The notes under the pieces: model-generated
The model's database searches: none
Told to the model about the DNA's origin: nothing
The model's input: the letters and a program-made list of their open reading frames with translations, nothing else
Source of the DNA: Diphasiastrum complanatum
Taxonomy: Eukaryota; Streptophyta; Lycopodiopsida; Lycopodiales; Lycopodiaceae
DNA length: 64,000 nt
Assembly: GCA_029204225.1 (NCBI GenBank)
Contig: CM055113.1
Coordinates: forward strand, 6,525,019 to 6,589,018
Direction: 5' to 3'
Part shown: piece after piece, positions 11,943-24,000 of the stretch
Layout: each line of letters opens with the position of its first letter
Numbering within the stretch: the stretch's first letter is position 1
Program-made: the position numbers and the translations under genes

Positions 11943-12643
11943 TGTGAAAATTGCCAAAAATTGGCAAATCTAGCTTGATCAAAAACCATGTAGAATAGTG
12001 TAAATTGTGTACACAAGTGGGTCCCGCACATGTGAGGCCATGATGCCACATGGAAAACCCATCCTAATGTAGATTAGGTCAATTCAAGAGAGTTGATCAT
12101 GTCTATTTGGTGGTCATCCCTGCTTTATAGGACCTACACCTAAGTTTAAGGTGAAAATTTGACCAACTAGTTACCTACCAAGCATAACTCTAGGATCTAG
12201 GCTAGGGTTTCATTTTAGGGCAAGAAGGGTGAGTTAACTTCCTTATTACATGCTGGAAATCCACCTAACTTCAAGAAGGAAGTCGAATTTGCTATGTATT
12301 CCAAGCTCTCCATAGTGAGAAGATAGAAAATTTTTGGAGCTCATTGGCAATCTCAAACTAGTTCACTATGTACATTGACTTTTTGTGATCCAAATGAAAC
12401 CAAATCAATTTCTACTTGTTTCTCAGGTTGAAGGCCGTACTACAACCTGTAGTACACACGTGTGGGCTCAGATTTCAATGTTTATCAATGCTTTTGATTG
12501 TTAATGCTTGTTGTTTGTCAAATTGCCAATCTAGATCAACTTTTTTTTGTCTAATTTTTTGATAGATTTTTAAGCAAGCATCCAATCACTCATGTGGATC
12601 TTTTGTAGATCCATTTATGGTCCTAAAGTACGGTACTTTCACA
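11943..12643 (+). repeat. Copia element B, 3' LTR (701 bp)
   Basis: It begins TGTGAAAATTGCC after the purine tract TTTGAGGAG and ends TTTCACA, so the ends form the short inverted repeat TGTGAAA...TTTCACA. The last 590 bp pair with the truncated 5' LTR. Immediately to the right begins CACTA-derived sequence. Confidence 0.93.
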
Positions 12644-12719
12644 CATCATACACTGCCATGTGAGCATATGGACACCATTACCGTGTTGAGAGAGTTAACA
12701 ACGAGCGACGTACATATGA

Positions 12720-13440
12720 TTGTGGTATAATGGCCAACTTTCAACGAGTCGTTCTAGTGTGAGGGACCCTAATGTCATTTCGGACGACCTAGACTATGTC
12801 GGCACATTGCAACATATTTATGAAGTCGATTACGAGACTAACGGCAAATACTTTATTTTTGACATAAAATGGTTTAAGGTCATCTATCGTGGAAACAACG
12901 CCACGATTAGAAATGATAACTCAAAGTTTTTTCAAATCGACTCAACAAAATGTATATCGATGGACTCTCATGACACTTTAGTATTGTCACGACATTGCGA
13001 ACAAGTGAGACTCTAAAATTTCAATGTCATTAATATTTGCAATCCAATTATTTATGTATCAATCTTATAAGACTAACTTAATTTTTTTTAGTTCTTTGGC
13101 AGATTATATTCCATCTAGATCGAATAGACCCAAGAAGGTGATATGTGATCCAACTTAATGCAAGAAAACGATGTGTGTTTGAAGGAAAAGATATTGTTGA
13201 ATTGGATACACACGACGAACCACCACCCAATTTTGACGACGTTTTGGAAAAACCTGAACCACTCATCCAAACTCCGAATGATGTCAGAATATGGGAGAAG
13301 GTACAAATGGAAATGATGAGATTCCTACGATTGTACAAGACCAAATTGGGGATAATTTGAGGCCCCCACATTTGGACGAGATAGAATTAGAAGAAGAAGA
13401 GATTGAATATGAGAGTAGCTCACATCATCAAAGAGATACG
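12720..13440 (+). pseudogene. CACTA (En/Spm) transposase C-terminus, DUF4216-like
   Basis: The frame at 12720-13016 contains VISDDLDYVGTLQHIYEVDY then GKYFIFDIKWFKVIYRG, matching the Y.G...I.E..Y.....F.C.WFD pattern of the DUF4216 region at the end of CACTA transposases. After a gap that may be an intron, 13145-13360 carries the usual tail (VIQLNARKRCVF, then an acidic stretch). The catalytic part is missing because the copia element sits where it should be. This is a relic and cannot act. Confidence 0.7.
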
Positions 13441-14119
13441 ATCGAAAATTGACGATTATACCTAGACCTAGATTCAGATGAGTGTCAAGACTTGTGATAT
13501 GACAAGAATGATGTAAATGATAAGTATCCGTGATTATTAATACTTAAATTCACTTGCACTCATTTTTTTTTTATATTCATCGCAATACTTTTTATGTATA
13601 CTTTTATAGATAGAGTTGAATGTGATAATTATAATACCCGAACCTTGCGGTTATGTCCTATTTCATAATGTCACCACATATTCCCTCCCTGCGGCGTGTA
13701 GGTTTTTTCATGCAAGTTGGAAAGATTAGAACCTCGCCTTTAACGGGAGAAAAGTAAGGGCTACATACCTTCTTAGGATTGGGAATTTTGATTATCTACA
13801 TTTCACCTTTGCATATTAACTAATTGTTAGTGTATACAGTAAAATACGATATTGCTTTGAACAAAATGAAAATTATGAATTACATTTAATTTCTTACTAT
13901 GTTAGATAATGTATTATAAAAAAAATTGAAACAACACAAACTCGCCGGTAAACTCACTCGAAGCTTAAGTGCAAACGTGCAATTGCTCTCTCTTTTTTGA
14001 ATATTTTTGTCACATGCACAAGCAATTAAAAAATAATACTATATTACACAATTGAACAAATTCAAACATACAATTACCATCAAACACTATCTAGTCATCT
14101 ACTACTCTAAATCTTAATC

Positions 14120-14775
<656 letters not shown>

Positions 14776-15243
14776 TTTATTTTTCAGAAAACGAACAAAA
14801 CATAAACTCCAAAATCTTTCAATATCTTCAAGCATACATCTACACTTCTCTCTCTTTCTCTCTCACAAATTACAAACCTAATAATATATTATTACCAAAC
14901 TATCCTAAATAATACTAACAATCTATTACAAGACCATTTAAAACCATATTCATACTAAAAATATTCAAAACCATTTTAAATCAATGCAAAATTAAAAACA
15001 CATACACATATAATACACACACTCTCTCTCTATCTCTTTCTATCACTCTATCTCTTCTCAAAACAAACAAACAAAAAGCAAAACAAAGAAAAATCAAGCA
15101 CCAACCTCAAACACTGATCTTCAAGCACTGATCTTGAAGCACCCTCAAGCGCTGATCTTCAAGCCCTCAATCGCCCTCAATTGCTCCAAAGACGCTCCAA
15201 CCTGCAAAAAAACAGAGTGAGAGAGAAGGTGCTGGATCGCGCG

Positions 15244-15657
15244 AATACGAAAAACCAAACAGACATCGGAATTCGACGACTTCAAAACACGTCGGAATAC
15301 GACGTCTGTGCCCATTCAGGCCCAGACGACAGGTCCCAGATGCCACGGACAGGCTTTCGGATTGCCGACGTGGACATCGAAATCCGACGTCCACGTGGGA
15401 TTACACGTATTTCTTTTTTTTGAAAAAACATGCCAGGTCATCCACGTTTAAATGACGGAATCTGACATGTCAAATTCCGACGTGCCTTTCAAAAATTGGT
15501 TGCCGCCCATATATCCCGATCGCCGAACTCTGATTTTCAAATTTTTTACTGGGACGTCGTATTTCGTCATGTCGGATTGCGATTGATTATGAAATTTTCG
15601 AACATATGTCATCGGACGCCCATGTCGAAATCTGTGCGATATGTTATTGTGGTAGTG
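15244..15657 (+). mobile_element. Right end of a CACTA transposon
   Basis: The sequence ends TGTTATTGTGGTAGTG at 15657, the complement of CACTACCACAATAACA, a typical CACTA terminal inverted repeat. The 400 bp before it is full of short repeats built on TCGGAATTCGACG and CCGACGT in both directions, as in the subterminal transposase-binding zones of this superfamily. The left terminus was not found. Confidence 0.7.
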
Positions 15658-15996
15658 AATATTCCATAGTGAACACACAGATTATTTTTTAGAGCACATT
15701 GGCAAAACTCGAGTTCTACACTATGTACTTGGAATGTGTTTGGATTTAACTAAAAACAAAGTGATATTCACTTGATTTTTTGTCTACAGGCCGTACTGAG
15801 TACTGTTTTACACGTGTGGAGCGTACTTTGCTTTTGATCATTGATTGTAGATTGCTCTTGATTGATAGATGCTAAATTGCTATTCTAGATCTCAAATTTG
15901 TGTGTCTATTTTGCATTTGTTTTGTGATCAATCAATCAATAACTCTTGTGAAGTAGTAATGCACTCATTTAAGGTCCAAAGTACTGTACTTTGACA
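15658..15996 (+). repeat. Copia LTR, 3' part
   Basis: It aligns with the last 340 bp of the element B LTR (TCCATAGTGA, GAGC.CATTGGCAA, CACTATGTAC.TTG, CAAAGTACTGTACTTTGACA). It begins exactly at the CACTA end, so the CACTA element probably jumped into this LTR. The LTR end is at 15996. Confidence 0.75.
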
Positions 15997-17008
15997 TCCT
16001 TTTGGACATTGGAATCATTCTATAGAAAGACCAATATAGAGTTGATACTTAGACATCTTGACAATAGGTTGATAAATCAGAAATAAATTAAATTTTTAAA
16101 ATGTTGCAACTATTTTAAAGTCAAATTATAGGGTGGATTTGTGTCATAATTAAAAACTTTTAAATTGCAAAAGTTTGAATAACCTTATAACACCTAATTC
16201 ACCTTCATTCGATAACATGCCTGACTGCTATGGTGTAGCTACATCTATAACGCCTATTAGCCATGTGTATCACCTAAGAGGTCACATAAACTTCACCATT
16301 GCAAAATATACACATACATACAAAAATACAAGATAGGTCCTGGCCTCATGCATAACGAGATATACATACAAAAAGCAAGCTAAGAGTCCAAAATGTGGTC
16401 TATAATCTCAACTTCACGATTCCTTCCAAGTCTCATTGAAGTGGGTTAGGGTTGCAGCACTAAGGGCCCATCCCCATTGACAAGGAATCGGGCAGAAAAC
16501 CAGGAATCTCAACAGGACAGGCCCTCTTGAAAATCATTAGGGCAGCCGTCAGCAATCATTGCATTGTTGCCACGCCATACATTCTCACAGGTTAGTGGAA
16601 ACAGATGGACCCTAAACCCTAAATGGTGATTTCCGAATGACTTTGGGCAAGTTTCTGAGACAAATCAATGGAAATGGGCCCTAACTAGTTATCCTATACG
16701 ATAAGGACAGTGCAGGGTGGCCCAGTTTAAGTGAGGGCATTCGGACAAGCCTAAATTTCTTTATATGCAGGTTCAGCACCCTGTGACTCGTGGGCACAGA
16801 TATGTTTGATATTGATTTCTGCAAAAGGAAGCAATAAATTACCCCACCCATATAGGATTCTGTCATTCTTTCACGGTCAAAATGTTTTACAAGCCAACCA
16901 GTCAACAGCAGAAAAGACTAGTGGTTATTCTTAACATGTAATCTAGTAGATATAAAATATCTGGTTAAAATTGTCTCTTGACAATGACTAATATTAAGCA
17001 TTAGTGCC

Positions 17009-20000
17009 TCATATTTCATGCTTATGAGGAATTTCACCATTGATAAGATGCTTGAGTTCATCATAGAGGACCAGGATAAATGCAGCTCCAGTGCCCCTGA
17101 ACATGTTAGATACAGCACCACGATAAAAAGAACTAACACCTTCCAACTGATAAATTTTCCTCCAGCAGTCGATTGTATTCATAAACACTTGTTTCTCCAA
17201 TCCTGACTGCATCATCATTCGTCTCCTAACTGTATCTAGCGGGTATGAGATAAGCCCTGCTGAGGTGGTTACAGCCTGAGCTACCAACCATCTCTTCCAA
17301 AAAGGTGGGTGTTGAGACTCCTTTAACATGAAATCTTTGGCAGTGTCAAATCCTCCAAAGTATACACTGCGATGGACAATCATTCCATGAATAGATGCAG
17401 GAAGTCCTCGATATACACCTCGAATCCCATCCTTACAGTAGATAGTTTTTGTAAAGTGGAATAAACCTCTGAATTGCCTCACCTCCCCACGACCAATATC
17501 AGCTGCTAATCTTGTGTGTGCAATGTCGAGTGGATAAACAAAAATCAGACTTGTGCAGCCTGCTGCTGCCCCAGCTAAAAAATTGCTGGGGATGTTGGAC
17601 AAGGCATCCTGATCAGACTTTCCAGATATGAGCATGGCCCTGTATAAGTCCTGCATGAATCACCAACTTGATCAAGCCCCAATGACGTGTTACACAGTGA
17701 GTCCTTGTCATAGAATAAGCTTCTAAAATATTATGAAGTTACATCAGGAACTTAGATTCAAAAGTCAGCATATTTTTTGTATAGCAATTGCCATGTGAAT
17801 CAAATCTTTCTTAAATTTCTACCGTTAGATGTAATGTTCAGTTCTATTATGGAACACGCATAAGACCAGTGCACAAATATTTCAAACTTTTACTGCTTCA
17901 GAAAAATTGCATCACAAATAATGTGCACCTGTGGATGATGCAACAAACCCCGATCGGGTACGAAACCTAAGCAATTTGCACTTCACAATCATGAGAGATA
18001 CTCACACCAACCAATGCACAACTGCACAAATACAAATGCATGCACTCTCGTAGACCATTCCCCAATCAAAAGTGGTATCAAGTACTTAAACAAAGTAACA
18101 GAACACAAGAATTGTGTATCCAATGGTATAGCACATACAATACTGCACTTACGTGAACCGGTTTCCTTTTGCAATGACATGGCGGGTTCTAGCTTAGCGT
18201 ATCCCTTTTCTCAGGTGGCCCATGCTTCCCAGATGGAAAACATTTCCAAAACTATGCATCAAAGAGAAGCCAAGCTATAGGACAGTTCTTTAGTGCAAGT
18301 TACTGTTTTCTTAAAAACAACGTTTGTATTAGCCGGAAATTTCACATTTCAGTCTATTAAGTCTTCTACCTTTTTTGGAAGAGTCCAGAGCTAACAAAGT
18401 TGCTTTTTGAATTGTAAGTTGGTTTTCTTTCAATGTATGTATATATCCAAGTAAATCGACTTCCACATGATGTTGCAGTTTACACTTCTACTGCAACCTC
18501 TATTTTGTTGTTCTCTCTGCATTCGCACACGCTATTGATCATCAAATGACAACACACAATTGAAATGTAGGCTTGTATATCCTGTTGCTAAAATTTAGGA
18601 ATTAGCGCAGGTTACTGAAAATTATGTTCATTCTGGTGGCATCCAAGGCTACCAAGATGTTAGTAGAGGATTAGGCATTTTCATCAAGCAGGCAAAGTTA
18701 TCATTGATAATAACTTAACAACAACCTAAGTCCGATGGTTCCATTAACCAAGAAATTACTAATTTGACCAATAATTTCACAAAGAAGAACAATATGATAA
18801 GTTGTGGGGAGTTAAGATTCACCTTAGCGTTTGAAAAGAAGGGTGAGACAACAGCTTGTGCCACCTCATAAAGCATGTGTATGATCCTTAGTTGCCCGTT
18901 CCGGAACGGAACGCGTTCCAGAGCGCGTTCCGTTTCGGAACGGACCCTCAAAAAAGAATAAAAAAAATACGTTCTTTATACAAAGGATTTTTATACTTTA
19001 ATATTTAATCCGTTCTATTTTTTCTTTGAAGCTTTACCTGATAATTATTATCAATTATAGAAGATCCGGTCTTCTATTACCTGTTCAAATTATCAAAGAA
19101 GACACCAAGATAGAACAGAATCTGCTTTATCCGATTTATCTGAGGCTAGCGGAATCTATCTGAGGCTAGCAGTATCTATCAGGTAAGAAAAAATTATCAA
19201 AGAAGACACCAAGATAGATTATTTGAAGCTTTATCTGAGGCCAGCGGAATCTATCTGAGGCTAGCAGTATGCAACGAATGATCATTCTCTTGTGAAACTG
19301 AAGTGACGAACGATAAAAATGAGCTGTTGCATATGTGGTGCTAAATCCCTGCTCGCTGTTGTGAATCGTGAAGTCGCGGGCCCAGCAGGTGTTCTGAAAT
19401 GGTGAAGTCGCGGGCCAGCAGGGTGTTACCTCAATAGAAAACCAGCGTATTATGTTTTTTTTTCTACATTGTAAACGAACTCGTTCCGACCCAGTACGTT
19501 CCGGAACGTACGGAACGGAACGGTCCGACCCATTTTGGTCGGGGAACGGGCTTCTAAGGTATGATCCAATACCTTGATTAATCTATAAGTAGAATACAAA
19601 AGTTTATGCATCATTCTAATTGCCCATATCACTCTCACACTATTGCTAAAATTCGTTCCTCCCACATTGGCAGATAACACGTGTTTCACATGTAAGACCC
19701 CACTTTCTTCAAGAAAACCTTTAACGTGTGGGATCTACATATACTTTGTAGCTTTGCAATAATAGAGTCTTCTTGCTATAGTTTGAGACTGTCCTAATAT
19801 ATCTGTAATAAATATATAAATACAGCTAAAAACTTCATTCTCAGTCTACCCAAAATTCATCTCTCATTGAGCATCATGTCTTGTTGTAGACCGCTTGGAA
19901 ATACGTGAACTTTTACTGATTTCCTGCAACTACAAGTAGTCTATCTGCTACCCAGCATTTTTCTTCTTTTTTCTGAGCATGTCAAATTGCATCATCTACC

Positions 20001-20854
20001 ACAATCTATTCCTTCTGATAAAGACGATACACTACTTCCTTCTGGAGCTAACCCAATCACTTGGCAATAAGACATGGACTCAACATGTCTTCCCCCCACA
20101 AACTATAGTTAAATATCCAAGAGGCTATGGAACACTTGGGGGATCCATTGTGGATCAGTGTTATGTTTCCCTATGGTGTGTGAATCCGGAGATGATCTAG
20201 TGCCTAGGCGAGACATTTTTAATATGAAAATGAATTGTAGTGGTATGGAACACTAGCTAAGGTTCAGGGATTTGACCACTTAAGTTGGTGCAGTTCCCAC
20301 TACGTGGGGCTAAATATGATTGTACTCCAAGGCTGGAAAGATCGTCAAATGTCCTTAAAACAGTGTTGCTTGCATAGACTTATCATAGGTTGGATCAGAC
20401 ATGAGGGTCCGGGTCGGACGCAGCCTTTTGGCATCCGCGTCCGACGCCCGGACCCGGACACGTCCAACCCCCGGACGTGGGGTCGGACGCGTCCTATTTT
20501 TTTTTTTTTTTTCTGGACGTGTCCAGCGTCCCAGGCGCGGAAGCGTCTGGGGCCCAGAACGCGTCCGGATCCCAGACGTGTTTTTTAATTTTTTTTTTTT
20601 CTAAAACCAGAAGGGCACGCACGGGCAGCGGAACAGTCCGCAGAAGCCCGAGAGACAGCGAGAGAGGAGAGAAAGAGGGCGGGAGAGAAGAGCTATGGTG
20701 AGTGAGGGAGAGAGAGAGAGTGTGTGCATTTGGGTGGGTTATGGTGTGTGTGTGTGTGTGTGGGTTAATTGATTTGTGTATGCATCTGTGTGTGTGTGGT
20801 GATTTGTGTGTGAGAGAGAGAGAGAGGAAGAGACAGTGAGAGAGAGAGAGAGGA

Positions 20855-20901
<47 letters not shown>

Positions 20902-20981
20902 ACGCGCGCGTGTACGAGACATGGTGTGTGTGTGTGAGTTTAGGGTTTATTGTCTGCGTGCTTGGGTTTAGGGTTTAGGAG

Positions 20982-21027
<46 letters not shown>

Positions 21028-24000
21028 TTAAATTTGCGTGCTTGTGTGTGTGTTTGAGAGAGAGAGAGAGAGATGGCCGCTCGTCCCATTTGGGGTGAGG
21101 TGGAGTTGATGCCCGACAAAAAGTGGGTTGCCCATTTTGTCAAAAGCAGTTCACAGGGAACGCCTCTCAGGTTCGAGCACATTTGGGGGGATTGCGAGTC
21201 CGACCCACGGGGGGACGCTACGGGATATGGTCATCCCCTCTGCGGAGAGGGCTCGCATTCTCAAGGCATATGCTAAGCCAGTTGCTGAGGCTGGCAAGCT
21301 GTCCACAGATGCCGCGAACTTTGTTTCCACTGGTGCACCCACTGCCACCGCCCCTGTTACTGGTACACCCACCGCCACCGCCCCCACCCTCGCCGCTGCA
21401 TCCGCACCCTCCACCGCCACCCCCACCCCCTCCGCCAGTACTCCCCATGGATCCACAGCCTCCACTGCTGCATCTACGCATGTGCCACCACCTTCAAATC
21501 TGCACGGTCCGTCCGCATCCTCTGCTTCCGCACCTACACCTATGCCACCACCTCCAGATCCGCATCGTCCATCCGCATCCTCCCAGCCATTCACATCCCG
21601 AGGCACCAGACAGATGTCCATGTCAGGATCTTTCAAAGAGGGGCAGCACAGAGAGGCCACCAGGACCATAGCACAGATGTTCTATGACCTGAACCTCCCC
21701 TTTATCATGTCATCATCCCGCATCTTTCGAGAGGCTATCTCGAAAGTTGCAGTCTACGGGCCCAGCTACACACCACCCACAGCCGACGCGCTTCGCGGCC
21801 CTTTGCTCCAGGAGCGGGTTGCATCCGTCAGAGAGAGACTAGCCGCACTGCAGGAGTCTTGGGATAGATACGGCTGCTCCATATGGCTGATGGGTGGACT
21901 GATCGTCGTAGACATCCACTCATCAACGTGATTGTTTCTAGTTGTTACGGTTCCATGTTCCAGCGCAGCATCGACGCCTCTGAGGCAGGGAGAGTGCATA
22001 CGGCCGAGTACATTTAAGGCATCATCCGCACAGCGATAGAGGAGGTCAGGCCACAGCGCGTTGTCCAGGTAAATTTTCTTTCATTAGTTGCCTGGTCATT
22101 TACTGCTTAATGTTGATACAAAAGCTTTGCATAGTTTTCGATTGATTGCAATGTGTTTCCAAGTTGTGAACTAATCGTATGAACTGATCGCGAAAGGTTG
22201 TGACGGACAATGCGTCCAACTGGGGAGCTTCTTATGGCAAAGTACCCCTCCATTGTGTGGACTCCATGTGCCGCACACTCACTGGACCTCCTCCTGCATT
22301 CCATCGGGCGCCTGCCTTGGGTCGGTAAGATTCTCACGAGGGCACTTGCGGTTGTGGACACGCAAGCGTCGCACCACTGCCCTTTTCCGCACATTCAAAA
22401 GGTAAGATGCTACTTATTTTTTGGCTCGTTCAAAATGCTTCTTATTTTTTGGCTGGTTCAAAATGCTACTTATTTTTTGGCTCGTTTCATGTGTGCCTCT
22501 CATTCCGTTTGTCAATGCAGGCTCGACTTGAAGAAGCCCGCTCGCACCCGCTTCGCCTTTCAGTTCATCATGCTTGAGCGGCTACACAAGCTCAAAAAGG
22601 GTGATTTGCGACGCATGGCTACTTCTGCAGGGTTCACAGCCATGGACCTGTCCACAACCCCAGAGGGCTTGGCCTTCCACGAGATCCTCTTCATGGAGCC
22701 TTTTTGGGTTGATGTGCAACAGCTCATGGACGTCATGCGCTCCATCTACTCTGTTCTAAGGCTCGTTGATTGCGAGGGGTGCACGCCGACACTGGTATCC
22801 GCAACAGGCTTGAGGAGCGAAGGCTCAGTTACAGGTAAACTCTTGCTCTGTCGTTTGCTTTCGTTTGCTCAATTTCCCTGCGTGGGCTCAAGTGTACTCA
22901 CACACATCGCTCCTCAATTTCAGGCACTGTCTGGGGCTATTCGGCGAGGACCTTGCACGTGTCCGAGAGAACAGGCTCTTGCCTGTATCATGGTGGGAGA
23001 GCTACGGCGCTGGACAACCAGACCTAAGGACGCTCGCGTTCCAAGTCCTTTCACAGGTATGTTATCTAATCTCATTCATCCAACCAGTTTCCGCATTGTC
23101 TCTACAAGGTCGGTACTCACTCGAGTGGTTGCCAATTAATGCAGGATTGTTCTACTTGCGTGTGTGAGCGGAACTGGTCAGCGTTCAGCCTTGTTCACAC
23201 AAACAAGCGGAACCGTCTGACGACTAAGCGATGCAATGACTTGGTGTACTGCAACATCAACACCAGGGTGGTTCGACGCATCACGGACAACATGAGAGCA
23301 GGAGGCGTAGGCTCCCTACTGTTGTAGGTATATGTCTATGCTCTATCGTTTGCTTTCGTATTAGTTTAAGACATTCAGTTCAATGCCCTCACGGTTGCTT
23401 CGGCTATTCTCACGAATGATTGGCTTGTGCAGGTCAATCCCGATGATTGCCTGGTTGCAGCGGCCGATCAGAGCCAGAGGTTGATCCAGATGATGATGCT
23501 CGGCGTGCTCTACAGGGTGATCCCGAGGATGATGTTGACACCGAGGAGACCACCCCCCTCCCTGCTGACGTTCCATTGCCCTCCTCTAATGATGAGCCCA
23601 CATATAATTCAGACGAGACGGTCGACCTTGCAGGAGATGGTCCACGTGCCCCACCCAGTACTCCCGCTTCACGCCCCCTTTCAGATGATGGCTGGTCAGA
23701 GTAATGTCTTTTCCATGCCAAAAGGCATATAAGACTAATGAAGTACATGTCATGTATGTGGTAACCATGGGAGCGTATAAAAAACATCTCCAAACTATAA
23801 TATGAAAATTGTAAATGCTCTAGCTATTGTTTTACACAAGCGCACCTTCATGTCTCTCATATCATATGCATCATGTCCAATCATTGAAACCTAAACACTA
23901 AACCCCACACCCTAACAAATGGCACAGTTAACCCTACACCCTAAACAACAATCCATAACAAATCGCACTTGTGTAGCATCCACTTGAACTCGTGTATAAT

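Noticed and set aside
21151-21669. Minus-strand Gly-rich ORFs opposite the hAT linker
   Set aside because: Shadow frames of the GC-rich Pro/Ala/Thr linker; the plus strand carries the transposase motifs.
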